Source: Zygnema cylindricum
Lineage: Eukaryota > Streptophyta > Zygnematophyceae > Zygnematales > Zygnemataceae
NCBI GenBank assembly: GCA_037447655.1
Contig: JBBHKE010001459.1
Coordinates: 1-64,000 of the forward strand
Direction of reading: 5' to 3'
DNA length: 64,000 nucleotides
Shown here: positions 24,726 through 36,504 of the stretch, one piece after another
Layout of the letters: each line of letters begins with the position of its first letter
How positions within the stretch are numbered: position 1 is the stretch's first letter
Made by a program: the position numbers and the translations under genes
Notes under the pieces: generated by a model
Seen by the model: only the letters and a program-made list of their open reading frames with translations
Told to the model about the DNA's origin: nothing
The model's database searches: none

Positions 24726-27700
24726 ATGTCGGTCGTTTTGGCAGTTCTTTTGTCCGTACTTCTGCCTTGCTGCATTGAGGCGGAACAATTTTTACACCGA
24801 TTGCCTGTATTCAATGTAAAATCTCCTGTCCGTACATTGCCCAGGCACTCCATTGCAGTTGCAGGTACTATTTTTTTTCCTCTTCCTCTGTTTGTTTCTG
24901 GTACATGAAAGAAGGGGAAAGGGAGAATAAAGAGAGCTTAACGCTCGACGTTCTAAGAGGATTGAATTTAAGCCTGACGTTCAATATGTTTGTCATCTTA
25001 TTATTAACTCTACAAGTTTTGTGACTTTTTTTTTCAATCTTTGCTATGTTCTATCCGTTCTGTAATGAATGCTTTGTTTTGGTGAGGAAATTTGGATACG
25101 TTGCTAGTTTTTGGTAGAAGTTCCTAATTTAGGGTTTCAAGTGCTGTTTACTATTTATCATCCATGTGATGTAATCTACATTCTTGTATTTTATTCTAGC
25201 CAAGTGATGTAATGTACATTCTTGTATTTTATTTTAGCCATAGTGTTATTATCGATGTTTGAGGTTGTAGTTTGCTGGAAATTATATTGATTGTGTTATG
25301 ACCATAAATGCATTCCCAAACCCTAATGTGCAATTTGCAATGTCCGATGGTGCCACATTCTCACATTTAATGAATACATAAATACACATCATTAGCCAGA
25401 TTATAACCAAATATTGCATTACATCATTCTCTATATTATAAAGGAAATTTAGATCATGTACTTTGGAATTTGCAAGGCACGGAATGTAATTTTGCAATGT
25501 GCAATAAGCACCACAAATAATAATATATGTGGTCAAATATGGGACGTAAATGTAGATGGTGAATGGTTGATGCCAATGTTGAAGGAGCGTTCATTATTGT
25601 CATCACATGTTATCCCCTTTTAGCCGAAAGGATGATTGGATAGAAACTGATATGTCAAGGAAGTGTCTAAACTTATAATGCAATTTTGCTGCTTGGGTGC
25701 CTGAACGTCAATGTGTCTCAGTGATTACCATCGTAATAGCTTGAATCTTTTTGTCGATTAGAACCCAAACCAAGTTTATAGGATAAATACTTAGATTGAT
25801 GTTCAATATCAGCATGCAATTCTTCCCAACTTTTGAAGAGAATGCCAAATCAAAGATAATTAATGTGCGACCAAAAACTAACCTGTCTGTGCCCAACGTC
25901 TTTTATTCATTAAACAACATTATTCAACGTTAAAATCTTCAACATTTAGACTTTCATTCCTACATTCCTACTTAACAACCAATGATAAAACACTACTAAC
26001 CCTATAAGTCAAATTCATATTGTCCAGGAAACCAAACCGTTGCCACATACCCGTCAACATTTGTCGTCAGTACAACCCTAACTTTATATACTTCTACCAA
26101 CTTTGGCGGTTCGGTAAAAACCGTACTGGCACCTTTGCCAAAGCAGGGTTGTCTTTCATTGGTTCGACCAATTAATGGCTCTCTTAACTCCATGAAAATC
26201 AAATGGAATGTGAAGGACAAAAATGCGGACCATATTTTGTGTGGACGTGTTATGTTTTGGTATGCTCCGGGTTGTTGGCAATCAAATGGAGGATATTATA
26301 CCGATATTCCTGGTGGTTGGGAGAACCCAAATCCGAAAAAGTTTGACTATGAGAACACCGAATTTAAGTATGTTTTTTGGGAACTTAATTGAAGGAAATT
26401 AAAGTGTTGTTTGTTAGAGTGTTTGTCATTTCTTTGATTATTACATGAAACTTATACGATGCAAAGAGGCTAAAATTGACGAGCATCAGATTTCTGTGTC
26501 ATTTACAGTGCAAATGAATAGAAAACAAAAAAAAACTATTTTTATAGTGTTGATAGCACATTTATTGTCATAATCTTCCGAGAGCCACAGGTTGTTGAAT
26601 AAATGTCTAAATCAGGTTATTGTTTTAATACACACCTTTAAGATACTTGGAAAAATTATAGTTAAACACAATCGATCGTCGTCTCTCTTCAATGTTGAAA
26701 AAACTGTAATGCTGTCTACTTTTTAGAATGGTCAGTGTATTTTGGTGGACCTTACACTTCAGTCAGTTCTCCTCTTTTTTTTTTTTTGCTTCCAGTTTAA
26801 ATATTCTGGTTTTCTTTTTAAAACCAAACACCGATGTTCCTTTTCAAACATTTGTTCCTTTTCCTTCTTCTTCGAATTCAATGTTTTTTTCGGTACTAAC
26901 ATATGTACGGCATAATGGCAGATTTGGAATCAACTGTATCATTCTGAATATTTTAAAACCTTAAATCGCATCCTCAACTGTCTAATATGTTTTAGTGTGG
27001 ATGCCGTTTCCTTTTTTTTTTTTTTTTGCAGGGACATGAGCTCACACCCCCATGTATATTCCATCAGTTGTGATTCTGTGGCGACAGGTGAGAACACTAG
27101 GAAGGCCTAAAGCCCTAAAACTGAAAGAAACAAATCGGGCTCCCTCGGAAATAGTTGTTTCCCATGTGCTGTAGACATATTTATCATGTTCCTGGTGTTG
27201 ATTCGCTGGACAAAAACCAAACTTTGAGAGAATTAAAGGTTCACAACTTCGAATAGTTGAAAGCATAAAACTAAATTCGAAGGTGTTTCTATGGCAGTTT
27301 GCGATCCTTGTTCCACTATCAGGTGTCCTCACCTTTCCACCTGTCAAGCCAATGGCTGTGGTGCTCTCTGTAACTGCCAATCGGGTACCGCTCCCTGTAA
27401 TGGGCAATGTGTAACTACGGGATCTCCATGTGAGAGCAATACTGAGAAAAAAAGATCCTTACGCCAGTCCTTACCCAGGTAAATCCTCAGATTAAACTGT
27501 AAAATGCTCTCTTGATGCCAATTTTCTGTGTTTATTTGCTCTTTTTTGTTTGTGGCAAAACTGTTGATAGTGTTTTTATGTGTTCATCGGTACTAGTAAA
27601 CCGTAAAAATCTCCTAGTGTTATTTCTGTTTTTTTTCTATATGAAAAACTGTAACAGAATCTGTGGATGTCATGTGCATAAACAAAAACTCGAGTTCTTA

Positions 27701-27790
27701 AGTTTGTTTGTTAATCGTCCAACTTGTGGTAGTCTTTCTAAAGGCTAATATCTGATGTACTATTTTATTTTGGCTTTATTCAGGATTTAG
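24726..27790 (+). CDS. Predicted small secreted cysteine-rich protein
   Basis: Three exons are predicted: 24726-24864, 27283-27478 and 27784-27790, giving 113 residues; the phases agree and the first two donors are GTACTA and GTAAAT. The N-terminus (MSVVLAVLLSVLLPCCIEA) is a convincing signal peptide with a likely cut after CIEA. The second exon holds ten cysteines in a compact EGF-like spacing (CDPCSTIRCPHLSTC, then a cluster ending APCNGQC), followed by a basic tail with KKR. I do not recognise the family. The long first intron (2.4 kb) holds another coding-like stretch. The model could be wrong in its last, tiny exon; the frame runs only two codons past exon 2 on the genomic sequence anyway. 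Apoplastic role is inference. Confidence 0.5.
26000..26392 (+). other. Unrecognised coding-like segment in an intron
   Basis: An open frame of about 130 codons ends in TGA at 26,392. Its composition is protein-like: words VKTVLAPLPKQGCLSLVRP, CGRVMFWYAPGCW and GGYYTDIPGGWENPNPKKFD, with Trp, Tyr and Cys well used. It lies within the long intron of the cysteine-rich gene. An in-frame stop (25,997) lies just upstream, so it would need an upstream exon joined at one of the AGs near 26,007 or 26,027. It may be the last exon of another gene or an old fragment. No family recognised. Confidence 0.35.
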
Positions 27791-28439
27791 GGTTCTGGAG
27801 GTTAATTTTGATACGACTGCAAGAAATTGGAGTGTCAAATACAAGAGGAGACAAATGGAGATTCAGTCCTTTGTTTCCCTCATTTACTGTATCAAAACAT
27901 CTCTAATAATATTGTTATTATTATTATTATTATCATTGTTGTTATTATAATTTTCTTTGGTATTATTATTTTTACGACTAAAATTAAGGTGTTTATCAGT
28001 AAGAGACGAATGTTACGCTTGATATAGGGAGGAAAAATGACAATTTTAGACCAACTAGGTCTGAACATCAAACAAAGAATATACTTATAGATCTTTGCAA
28101 ATATATCTGTTATTTTTATTATAACTTATTTTCCTTTGCACAGTTCTACTTTTATTTAGAAAGTAGCATGGGATTTGGACATGTTATTTCTTAGTATTGT
28201 CATCTAAATTATACTACTTTGCAAAATGCTCTTCTGGAATTTCTGTGAAGTTATTTTTATCCTTTTTCACTTTTGACGTGTATGACATGACATATAATGA
28301 ACTGAAATTAAAAGATTTGGGACCCCTTCGTCCACGGCTATACATTCCTTTAGTCGTGCGGATGTTTGTATAGGATGCCCTCGACCTTTCTCTCTCCCAT
28401 ATTTCTTTCGATACAGCTGACGTCGCTTCTTGGCACCTC

Positions 28440-29490
28440 TTTTCCATGTTTTCACTCTGGGTCCTTGTCCTAGCAAGTCGTGAGGGTGGTAGTGGGGCTC
28501 GAGAGATAATGGCTCATTGTCGACGTTTTCTTTTAGGTGATTGGAAAGCCTTCCATGTCGAGCATGTTGATTATGTTGTTAGTGTTTCTTTCACACCTCG
28601 TGGTCCACCTAGGCTTTTGGATGTCCCATCTTTTTATCAACGAGCTGTTCATCTGGGCCGTGTGGGTGTCCTCGAGCGGCTCAGGCCCTCAAGCCATTCA
28701 CCCTTGCTCTTCGTCTCCTTAGTCTTTTGCGACAGTTGAGGTTTTTCGAATGCTTCATCGGTGGATACCTACCCCTTTATCCTTTTCTATCCACACATAT
28801 GAGCCTTTGGAGTGTCTAATTTTGGATTGAGCTACATCATTACGGAAACTTTCCCTCACATTTTAGGAGGGCGTTTGAGCGCGTCATCCGTTGACACCTG
28901 CCCCTTTACCCTCTTCTATCCACTAATTTGAGCCAATGCATCTAATTTTGGATTGAGATGCTTTCAATAAGGCAACTTCCGCTCGTCTTTTAGGAGGGGG
29001 TCTATCAAGCTCCGCTTACAAATTTTTTCGCGAAGTTTTGCTCTTTGAATCGGGCACGTGAAGTTTTGTGCCAGCCGTACAGACATTGTTTTGGCGAACT
29101 TGCCTCGAATACAATCGTCGGTTCAGTTGCTCTACATGTGAGCGTGGTCGCCCGTGACGCAGGTAAGAAGAGGAGCGTGGTCATCCACACCGAGATACTA
29201 TGATGACATTATTCAGATGGCGGTCGAGATATTTTGTTGTTTGATGTTGCTTTAGGAGTGTTTCTCCGTACTTGCAGTGGGCGCTCTTTCGAGAAACTGG
29301 CCTGAGAGCCCTCTTGCTTCAGTCCTCACTTCTTTTTATCGTTGATGTTTATTAGGGGCTTTACAACGAGTACAGGCTTCTATCCTCCTTCGATCGGCTG
29401 TTGCAGTTATGTATCGTCGACTTGTTGCGGAACTCCCCCGGCGTGCTCCCCCGAGCTTGGAAAGTTAAGAGGTTGCTTTTCATAGAATTT
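28440..29490 (+). mobile_element. Non-LTR retrotransposon fragment, copy 3 (degenerate)
   Basis: From about 29,000 to 29,470 the plus strand follows the same coding region as copies 1 and 2 (matching DNA around GCGGTCGAGATATTTTG, CGTACTTGCAGTGGGCGC and GAGTACAGGCTTCTATCCTC) but with stops and frame shifts throughout. The stretch 28,446-28,739 is open for 97 codons (words EIMAHCRRFLLGDWKAF) and may be a further-upstream part of the same element; this link is weaker. Confidence 0.5.
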
Positions 29491-29984
29491 AAGTCATGTT
29501 GAGTTTTGGTTCAGTAATGTTCGTTTAAGCACACTGTTGTGTCCTTGCTTTAGTGATTGTTTCTTCTCTGAGTGGCTGAGTGTCGTTTTTTTACATGCTC
29601 TTCGTCTGTGTGATAGTTTCTTTAATATTATTTTTTCGTTTTGCTTGCTTCCCTGCACATTTAGTTTTCCAGTTTTGGCTTTGCCGTCCAATTTTTTCGG
29701 GTTCCCATGTACTTAGAGGGTTTACCATACGCTTTCGTAATCGAGTCTTGTGAATTACAAGAGCATACATATATCGTTACAATAATGTGGAAACATTTTA
29801 ATTATACATGAAGTAGAGGGAGGGTGAGAGAGGAGGAGGGAGGAAAAAGGGAGAGCCTTTGCATCTCCGATATTTGCCACAAATACCGATTTCCATCAAA
29901 AATTGATAAATTATAAATTATTATGGGTATTTCTCAAAAATTAATGCAACAGTCATCTTTGCGACATAATAAATAGCAAAATAA

Positions 29985-30600
29985 ATTAAAAAGCACGATG
30001 GTAAACCATCTGAGTCTGGGGGTACAAAAGGGGTGGCATGACCAACACTGAAAAACAACAAAAAAAACAAAAAGAGCGACAAAAACACACCCTAAAAAAA
30101 GGAAACAACAAAAAGGAAAATAAAAGCACCCTAACTCAAATGAAAAACACGGCAACTCACAAAAACAAAAATACAAACCCCAATCCCAACCCTAAATTAA
30201 ATATCTATGAAAAACAACCCCGTAAGTCCCCCCAGCCCGGGGGAGCACGTTGAGGGAGTTCCGGAGCACGGCGACAATCCATAACCACAACAGTCGATCG
30301 GAGGAGAATAGAAGCCTGCACTCGTTGTAGAGCCACAGATAAACGTTGACGGTAAAAAGAAGTAAGGACCGAAGGAGGAGGGCTCCCAGGTCCTCGACGC
30401 TCGAAAGCACGTCGAGCACAAGTACGGAGAAACTCGTCCAGTGCAACACCCAAACAACCAAAGATCTCGACCGCCATCGGGATAAAGTCATCCATAGGGT
30501 CCCGGTGGGCATAATCACGCTCCTTCGCCTTAGCAGCATCACGAGCTGCCACCCCAAGATGTCGAGCCGCCTGACCAACAACTGTAACACAATTGTACTA
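29985..30600 (-). mobile_element. Non-LTR retrotransposon 3' end, copy 2
   Basis: About 600 bases highly similar to copy 1 (same 3' end, AAAAGCACGATGGTAAACCA in plus orientation). The coding part (30,552 to 30,205, minus) is open for 115 codons: DPMDDFIPMAVEIFGCLG, FLRTCARRAFERRGPGSPPP, then Trp-Gly-Asp-Leu and the stop. It is cleaner than copy 1 but truncated at about 30,590, so it cannot be autonomous. Confidence 0.65.
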
Positions 30601-30901
30601 AGACTAGGTGAAGTTTGAATATATGCTAAATATCAGTTCAAGTGCATCAACATATGGCGGTTACCTAAAAAAAACATTTCCTACATTTGACAAAACATTG
30701 TCACTATGTTCCCAATGATGCAGTAGAAAAAAGATCAATATTACAAACTACCACGAAGCTTCCTACTAAACCAACTAGTGCTCGGAAAAACAAAAGCAAG
30801 GATAAATATGACTACAATCAGTGATGTTTGTCGTCATTCAAGGACATGTCCATATAATGAGAAGAACACACAAAAAAAGAGCACATGACAACTGCATTCC
30901 C

Positions 30902-31096
30902 CACCGTTATTAGAGTTAATATCACTAATTCGGTTGCACCTTTTTTTGGGCGAAAATCATAAAATAGTGTTAACAAACACCATGTGAGGGAGTCGACTAC
31001 AATCTGCCACGTTAACTTGCAGTAAATTAGTATTACATATATTCTATATTCGTAGTAACACTAATAAATTGTTAACGCTAATAACGATGGGCGGTG
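30902..31096. mobile_element. ~195-bp MITE of the CACCG family
   Basis: Starts CACCGTTATTAGAGTTAATA and ends AACGATGGGCGGTG. The interior shares GACTACAATCTGCCACGTTA-like words with the copies at 4.9-7.0 kb. Non-coding. Confidence 0.6.
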
Positions 31097-31762
31097 CAGT
31101 GTCGCGTATCGAACCGGAATCGACGATTTCGAATTTTCAATAATCGAGGAGGCTCTCAATCTTTATCCTTATGACAGTTTAATCTCATTAGTAACCCTAA
31201 TTATTGTACATGTTTCAAACTGCATGAAATTTCATATAATTTTAATTGTTGGTACACCAGAAAGGCATTTCCGCAACATCAAAAAGTTGAGCAACACTAA
31301 TAACAACATTATCCAAGGTGAAAACCAATACCAAAAACGTTTATTTATTTACAAACGGTTTTTTTTCTGCATGGCAATTTGATGTTAATAAATCCTAATG
31401 TCACATGGTCTTACTTACAATACTGACTCTAACCTCTCGACATTAAATTAAAAAACAGATGATCTGACTCAAAGTCACAAGAACATCATTTCCCGTCACC
31501 CTACTTCACAAAAGTCTCCCTATGTCACATAACTTTTCTCTCACCCTACTTTACAAAACAAACCCTGAAAAAACGGACTCTCATTCTTGCAGCAGAAAAA
31601 CCTTAAAACGGTTAAAACCTTAAACCTTAACCTGCAAAAGTTACACTAGCCGTTCTCAAATTTTTTTAAGCTTTTACCACATCAAACAACCGCAAAAATA
31701 AATGATCTTTCTTGTCCTCGCTGATAATACAAACCATTAAATATAGGCTCTCACTTCATTTT

Positions 31763-33391
31763 TCATATTAAGCCCAATTCTTTCTTTTTTATTGTGAGCT
31801 CTATGTCCCTAAGACGACGCTCTTCGGCTTTTTCCGCCATTTCAGCTTCAAATCTTTTTGCTCTTTCTTCCCTTTCTAACGAATACCTCCTCGCCGACTC
31901 TTTTTGCGCCAATCTCTCTCGCTTCTCTCTTTTCTTCTCACATTCTACTTTCCATTGAAATTCTCTTTCCTCCAAATCCAACCGCTTGCGAGCAAGCTCG
32001 AATTCACTTTCTTGGGCTGCCGTCAACAAACCGATTTTCTTTTCTAACAAGGCGTTTCTCTTTTCTAAAAAAACGATTTTCTCGTCTTCCCGTCTTTCCA
32101 GCACTCCTAAAGTCGTTTTGACGTTCACCAACTCTTCACGAATATTGAAAATATCAACTCCAATGGAAGTGTGTGTCATATTTTCATCTTCCTGACATGG
32201 TTTTCCTTCTTGAAATCCTCTAATTTTGGACAAATTCCTAGGGTTTTCCCCAAATTCAATACCGTATGCGATACCGGGGCTTTTTTGAGGCATTCTTCTA
32301 GAAACAAAGTTACTCGGAATGACCTCCACGACCTCCAAGGACCCTTCACTACCAGAGTTATTTTTCTCTTCCCCTCTTAGGAAACCCTCAGTCTTTCTAT
32401 CGACTCCCCTTACCCCCCATGTAAAACCAGTGTTTCCTCCAAAACCTCCAGAAAAGTCCCCCGGGTTCCTTCCTGGAAAGTCCCCATCCTCAACACGTCC
32501 TGACAATCCCCCAATTCCCTCCCTCCCTCCCTCCTTCCCTTCTTCCCTCTCTGCCTCCCTCACATCAAAACTTCCGTCACTTCTTGATAAAGGCTTTGTC
32601 TTTTTCAATAAGCCCCCATGCAATCCTCCTTCTTCTTTTGACAAATAGAAAAGTCTCCCATCCTCCATAGATAATCCCCCTTTTCCTCCAAAAAAAGCTT
32701 CCTGGACTCCATTTTTAGAAAATTCTCTTAATTTTTCTCCATCTCCGGATAAGATAAATGGTCTTTTATAACCATTTTTGACAGATGGAGTCAAATTTTC
32801 GGTCAACCCTAGCTGGTTTTTAGGCAGCGATAGATTTCTTTGAAAAATCAAATCTTGCTCCTCCTCTTCCACTCCATTCTCCATTATATTGTTATCACTT
32901 TTTTTTTCAAATACAGTTTCATTTTCGGAGCATGTAGTTACATCTTTTGATTTTCCGAATTCAAGTTTTTCTCCTGCCAAAAGAAGAGATTTCTTCTCTC
33001 TTGACAAAACAGGAGCGAATATGTCATAAAGAAACCATTTATTAGGGTTATTCTTTATTGACCTTTCCCTAATTTCTTCCTCTTTCCATTTATCTCTGAG
33101 AGACCCTAACTTATGCCGACTTCTATCAACTGTTCTGTTATTATGACCTATTGCATTTACCTTTTCGACAATATTTTGCCACATTAAAATCGATATTTTT
33201 GTGCATTTGAAGCGTTGACTTTTGCACCATTCTATGGCTAAGACTTTTTGCTCTTCCTCAGTCCATAGAGGTTTTGGCTTTGATTGACTTTTTAATTTTT
33301 CCTCTGCAGTATCTCCTTTCAAACTCTCCTTATTTGTTTCCATAGAAGAAGATTGTTGTTTATTAGCTTCGAGAGGGAGTTGGTTCTCCAT
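31763..33391 (-). CDS. Myb/SANT-like (trihelix-type) DNA-binding protein
   Basis: Intronless frame of 542 codons. Residues about 40-125 form a Myb/SANT-like domain: LWTEEEQKVLAIEWCKSQ, MWQNIVEKVNAIG and RSRHKLGSLRDKWKEEE carry the spaced aromatic residues of the three helices. A low-complexity Gly/Glu/Arg middle (around 260-330) follows. The C-terminal 130 residues are a long charged coiled coil (REFQWKVECEKKREKRER and on), ending KKKELGLI. The architecture suits a dimeric nuclear DNA-binding protein. Similar Myb/SANT proteins occur as the second gene of PIF/Harbinger transposons and as their domesticated descendants; no DDE transposase or TIR pair was seen beside it, so host gene versus element gene is open. 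Single exon and intact frame suggest a functional or young gene. Confidence 0.6.
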   Translation of the reverse strand: MENQLPLEANKQQSSSMETNKESLKGDTAEEKLKSQSKPKPLWTEEEQKVLAIEWCKSQRFKCTKISILMWQNIVEKVNAIGHNNRTVDRSRHKLGSLRDKWKEEEIRERSIKNNPNKWFLYDIFAPVLSREKKSLLLAGEKLEFGKSKDVTTCSENETVFEKKSDNNIMENGVEEEEQDLIFQRNLSLPKNQLGLTENLTPSVKNGYKRPFILSGDGEKLREFSKNGVQEAFFGGKGGLSMEDGRLFYLSKEEGGLHGGLLKKTKPLSRSDGSFDVREAEREEGKEGGREGIGGLSGRVEDGDFPGRNPGDFSGGFGGNTGFTWGVRGVDRKTEGFLRGEEKNNSGSEGSLEVVEVIPSNFVSRRMPQKSPGIAYGIEFGENPRNLSKIRGFQEGKPCQEDENMTHTSIGVDIFNIREELVNVKTTLGVLERREDEKIVFLEKRNALLEKKIGLLTAAQESEFELARKRLDLEEREFQWKVECEKKREKRERLAQKESARRYSLEREERAKRFEAEMAEKAEERRLRDIELTIKKKELGLI

Positions 33392-33651
33392 TTAGGTCAA
33401 GAAAGAAACTTAAGGAAAGAAACGAAAATTGAATGCACGTTAAGGTTCAAAAGTTTGAAACGTACGAAGGAACACAATAGGAAAATTAAAAATTGAATAC
33501 ACAATAAAGTTCGAAGTTTCACATATGAAGGAAAATAGGATGCAGCTGATTTTCAGATTTTGTATAATCGAAAAAGTACGGGACGGAGCTTCAAAAAAGT
33601 ACAACCGTTAATCGCTATTACTTTACTGTACTTCTAAATTTCTGATAACTA

Positions 33652-34843
33652 CACCATGAATCGCTATTAGCGTGTTGAACGCTAATTGAGGTACCCTTTT
33701 TTTTTGGGCAAATTCTCAAATAGAATTAAACATTCTAAATGTTTCTACACGTTATTTGAGGTAGCCCATTAAATAGGATTCATGACTCTAATATAGTGCC
33801 ATTATAAATAGTATAGTGTACGAAATGTCAGAGGCGTACTATTCTGTACTTTTTCAAGTAGAAAAGTACATAAAAAATATTCACGCTGTCACGTAGGGCG
33901 TGTCCCCATGTAACAACGTTATTTTGGAATTTAGCGCTGATTTTACGGTGTACCTTTCAAAGTGTGCCTATGCCAATCGTTACTTGCGCGTTCATTATTT
34001 TGAATATGTGGCAGTTGTACACGTCGCCAATACTTGCGACATCTGTAGACGCCGACAAACTGCTGACATTTGTAAACGCCAACGATCTCGGAACAAACTG
34101 CGGACATTTGTACGCCGCAAAGAGCTCCTGACATACTGGGACAGTTATTGACGCCAACTGTCATTTGTTGACGCCCACACGTGAACGACATAAGCAGTCG
34201 CCTACGTCGACAAAATGACATTTGTAGACGCCCACAAGTGGACAACATAAGCAAACGGACAAACAAAAATGTTTTTCGTGTATTCTCCCAACTGCAAAAA
34301 AACAAATGAAAACTTTTGACGCGTGCAATCCAGGCTTTCTATTCGTCAATAGGGTAGTACTTTGATAAAAATCAGGTCGCGATTTGATTCCAGTGCAAGT
34401 GTGAAGATGAGTTGGAAGTGGGTCGCGATGATAATACCGCCAAATCGCCGTACCTTTCAAGTTCCAAGATGACGCAAAATGTATTTGAGTTTTTGCCCAT
34501 TTTTCGTACGGCGTAATATTTTCAAGTTGGAAGTCCCATTTTCTGTGTAAACGACGGGAAAAAACCCTTACTTTGAGCACATGGGACACGCCCGTAGTCG
34601 CGCTAACATGTAATTGCGTAAATAAATACGCGGATGTCAAAAAAACGCGACGGCGTACGATTTTAACAATTTTGTGGATATATTATGCTCCACAAATTTT
34701 TAAAAAGCAGTGTACAAATTAGAGTATACGAAAAACTATAATAAAAATTATTTCCAAAAAAAACGACATTCTCAAATAGCGTAATTGTTGCTAATTGTTT
34801 AATTACGCTATTTATTTCATTACGCTAATAGCGATTCACGGTG
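33652..34843. mobile_element. CACCG-family element split by a Harbinger-like insertion
   Basis: Starts CACCATGAATCGCTATTAGC and ends GCTAATAGCGATTCACGGTG, with TA on each side. Without the 698-bp insert at 33,896-34,593 and one 3-base duplication it is about 490 bp, close to its relative at 37,303-37,784. Confidence 0.7.
33896..34593. mobile_element. Non-autonomous PIF/Harbinger-like element, copy 2
   Basis: TIRs GGGCGTGTCCCCATG (left) and its reverse complement with one base missing (right); target duplication GTA at 33893-33895 and 34594-34596. Its right half matches copy 1 (12,737-13,683) in reverse orientation, for example CAAATCGCCGTACCTTTCAA. Reading frames over this area are shadows. 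Confidence 0.75.
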
Positions 34844-34845
34844 TA

Positions 34846-36358
34846 GTGTTGGGTATCGGGTAATTTCATATCGCGATAATTCCGATATTCGATGTATCGA
34901 ATATCGATCGAGAAGAATCCTCGATATATCGTATCAAGACCACCATAAATTATCCCGATATATATCGCGATATATAGTATTTTTTAAATTTAATATTTTA
35001 TATTTTTATATAATATGTTATTTTAGCGAAAAAGACAAATTGTCTGATACGCCACATTCCGTGACTTAGGGTGACGTTCCATCAGGCGAAAAGTGGGGAA
35101 GTTTACAAAAATCCGCGACTCTCCGTACCCAATCGTACCGCCTATTTTGTTTTTATACGAAAAACAACATTACACAGAAACTTGCCAATACTCTTCGAAG
35201 GTCTTGGAGGTAATACTGGCCGTAAGATGATCATCTACGAGGAGTTCGCTTCATTTTTCTCTGTAAATGTCAACCCACCTCGAGGAGGTGGGTTGGCAGA
35301 TACAGACAAAAAAAAATGATGACACGCTAGACGAGTAAGCTACGTGTCATGATGGAAAACCAACGATAAATATTAAGATTAAGCACATAACACGCGCTTT
35401 CCAAAATAAAACCGAAAATAAAAACGAAATTTCGTAACATTCCTTCGTCACGTTATTTTCGGTAACTTTTGTTCGTCACACTATTTCTCTCAAAGGACTT
35501 TCGTTATGTTCGAAAACGGAAACCACTCGCGCTTGCAAAAAGCATAAAAAGTTTTATCGAAGTACGCAGGTACATGGTACCCAAGTGAAGATTTGAAGTT
35601 AATTTTGTCGGTACTAAAAATCTGCAAGATTATCACTATCGGATCGTAGCTTGCGTGGCGCCAATCAATCTAGAGCACGTGGTTTACAGACTCTACGTGA
35701 TGGAACATTGACTCGATCGACCCGGTTTGTAGGGTTGGCTGTACGTTTACAGAAACGACTGATGGAACTTCACCCTTAAAGGTAGACGCCGCAAAATGTA
35801 ACCGACAAAAAAATACTACTTTTGTACTTTATATGATTAATTTTTTAGGATATGGTTACATCAGGAGGTCTTTGTAATAGTACGAATAACAAAATTTATG
35901 TATTACAAAGGACTCGGTTACATCCCGTATCGTGTGTAAATGAGTTTTTAGGTACGTGTTCTAATTTGAGTGCTCCACGTAAGCTGACGATCAAATCTCA
36001 AAATCGTCAAAGATTTGGAAACTGACCATTTTCGTTTGGAAATCTGTACTTGCGAATTCCGTACATGTACTTCGCAAGTGTACCGCGTCAATGTACCTCA
36101 GAGATCTCCTTCACTCCGCTGACTTTCAAAAAAACACTGTATTTCTTTTCGGCAAAGATTTTACGGTCACCTTGTCCGAAGGCACGTGACTTTGGAGACT
36201 TGTGAAAACTTTCATTTTTTTTTAATGCTTCGATATATCGTCAATACGATATATCGGGATAATTTGATATTCGATATATTGAAGCAATATATCGATTATC
36301 GGGTACTTGAAATTCGATATATATCGAATATCGGCAAATGGTCCTCGATACCCAACAC
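34846..36358. mobile_element. ~1.5-kb TIR element with CGATATATCG subterminal repeats
   Basis: Ends are GTGTTGGGTATCG and CGATACCCAACAC with TA on both sides. Both subterminal zones are crowded with palindromic words such as CGATATATCG and TTCGATATATATCGAA (34,880-34,980 and 36,228-36,330). It begins at the TA that closes the preceding element. No transposase is seen; it carries the insertion at 35,069-35,775. Confidence 0.65.
35069..35775. mobile_element. Nested Harbinger-like element (GGGTGACGTTCCATCAG)
   Basis: TIRs match at 16 of 17 positions (GGGTGACGTTCCATCAG left, CTGATGGAACTTCACCC right), flanked by TTA on both sides (35066-35068, 35776-35778). About 707 bp with no credible gene. A possible relative lies at 38,126-38,842. 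Confidence 0.7.
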
Positions 36359-36504
36359 TATTGATAACAATGTTTCAGCGACAATAAAATTTGAACTTTG
36401 AACCTAGAATAAAATTTAGTAATTCCACTATTTCCTTTACGATATCATACGGTTTCATTAGTGTCACCTACAATATTTTGGGTTGTTTTGAACACTGTAC
36501 AGTA

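Noticed and set aside
26002-26220. 72-codon minus-strand frame ending FPGQYEFDL
   Set aside because: Upstream of it the minus strand is full of stops, while the plus strand stays open for 130 codons; kept as an uncertainty.
33943-34640. Frames of up to 159 codons on the minus strand
   Set aside because: Lie within a non-autonomous TIR element and share translated words with a short frame in its copy at 12.7-13.0 kb; no domain features.
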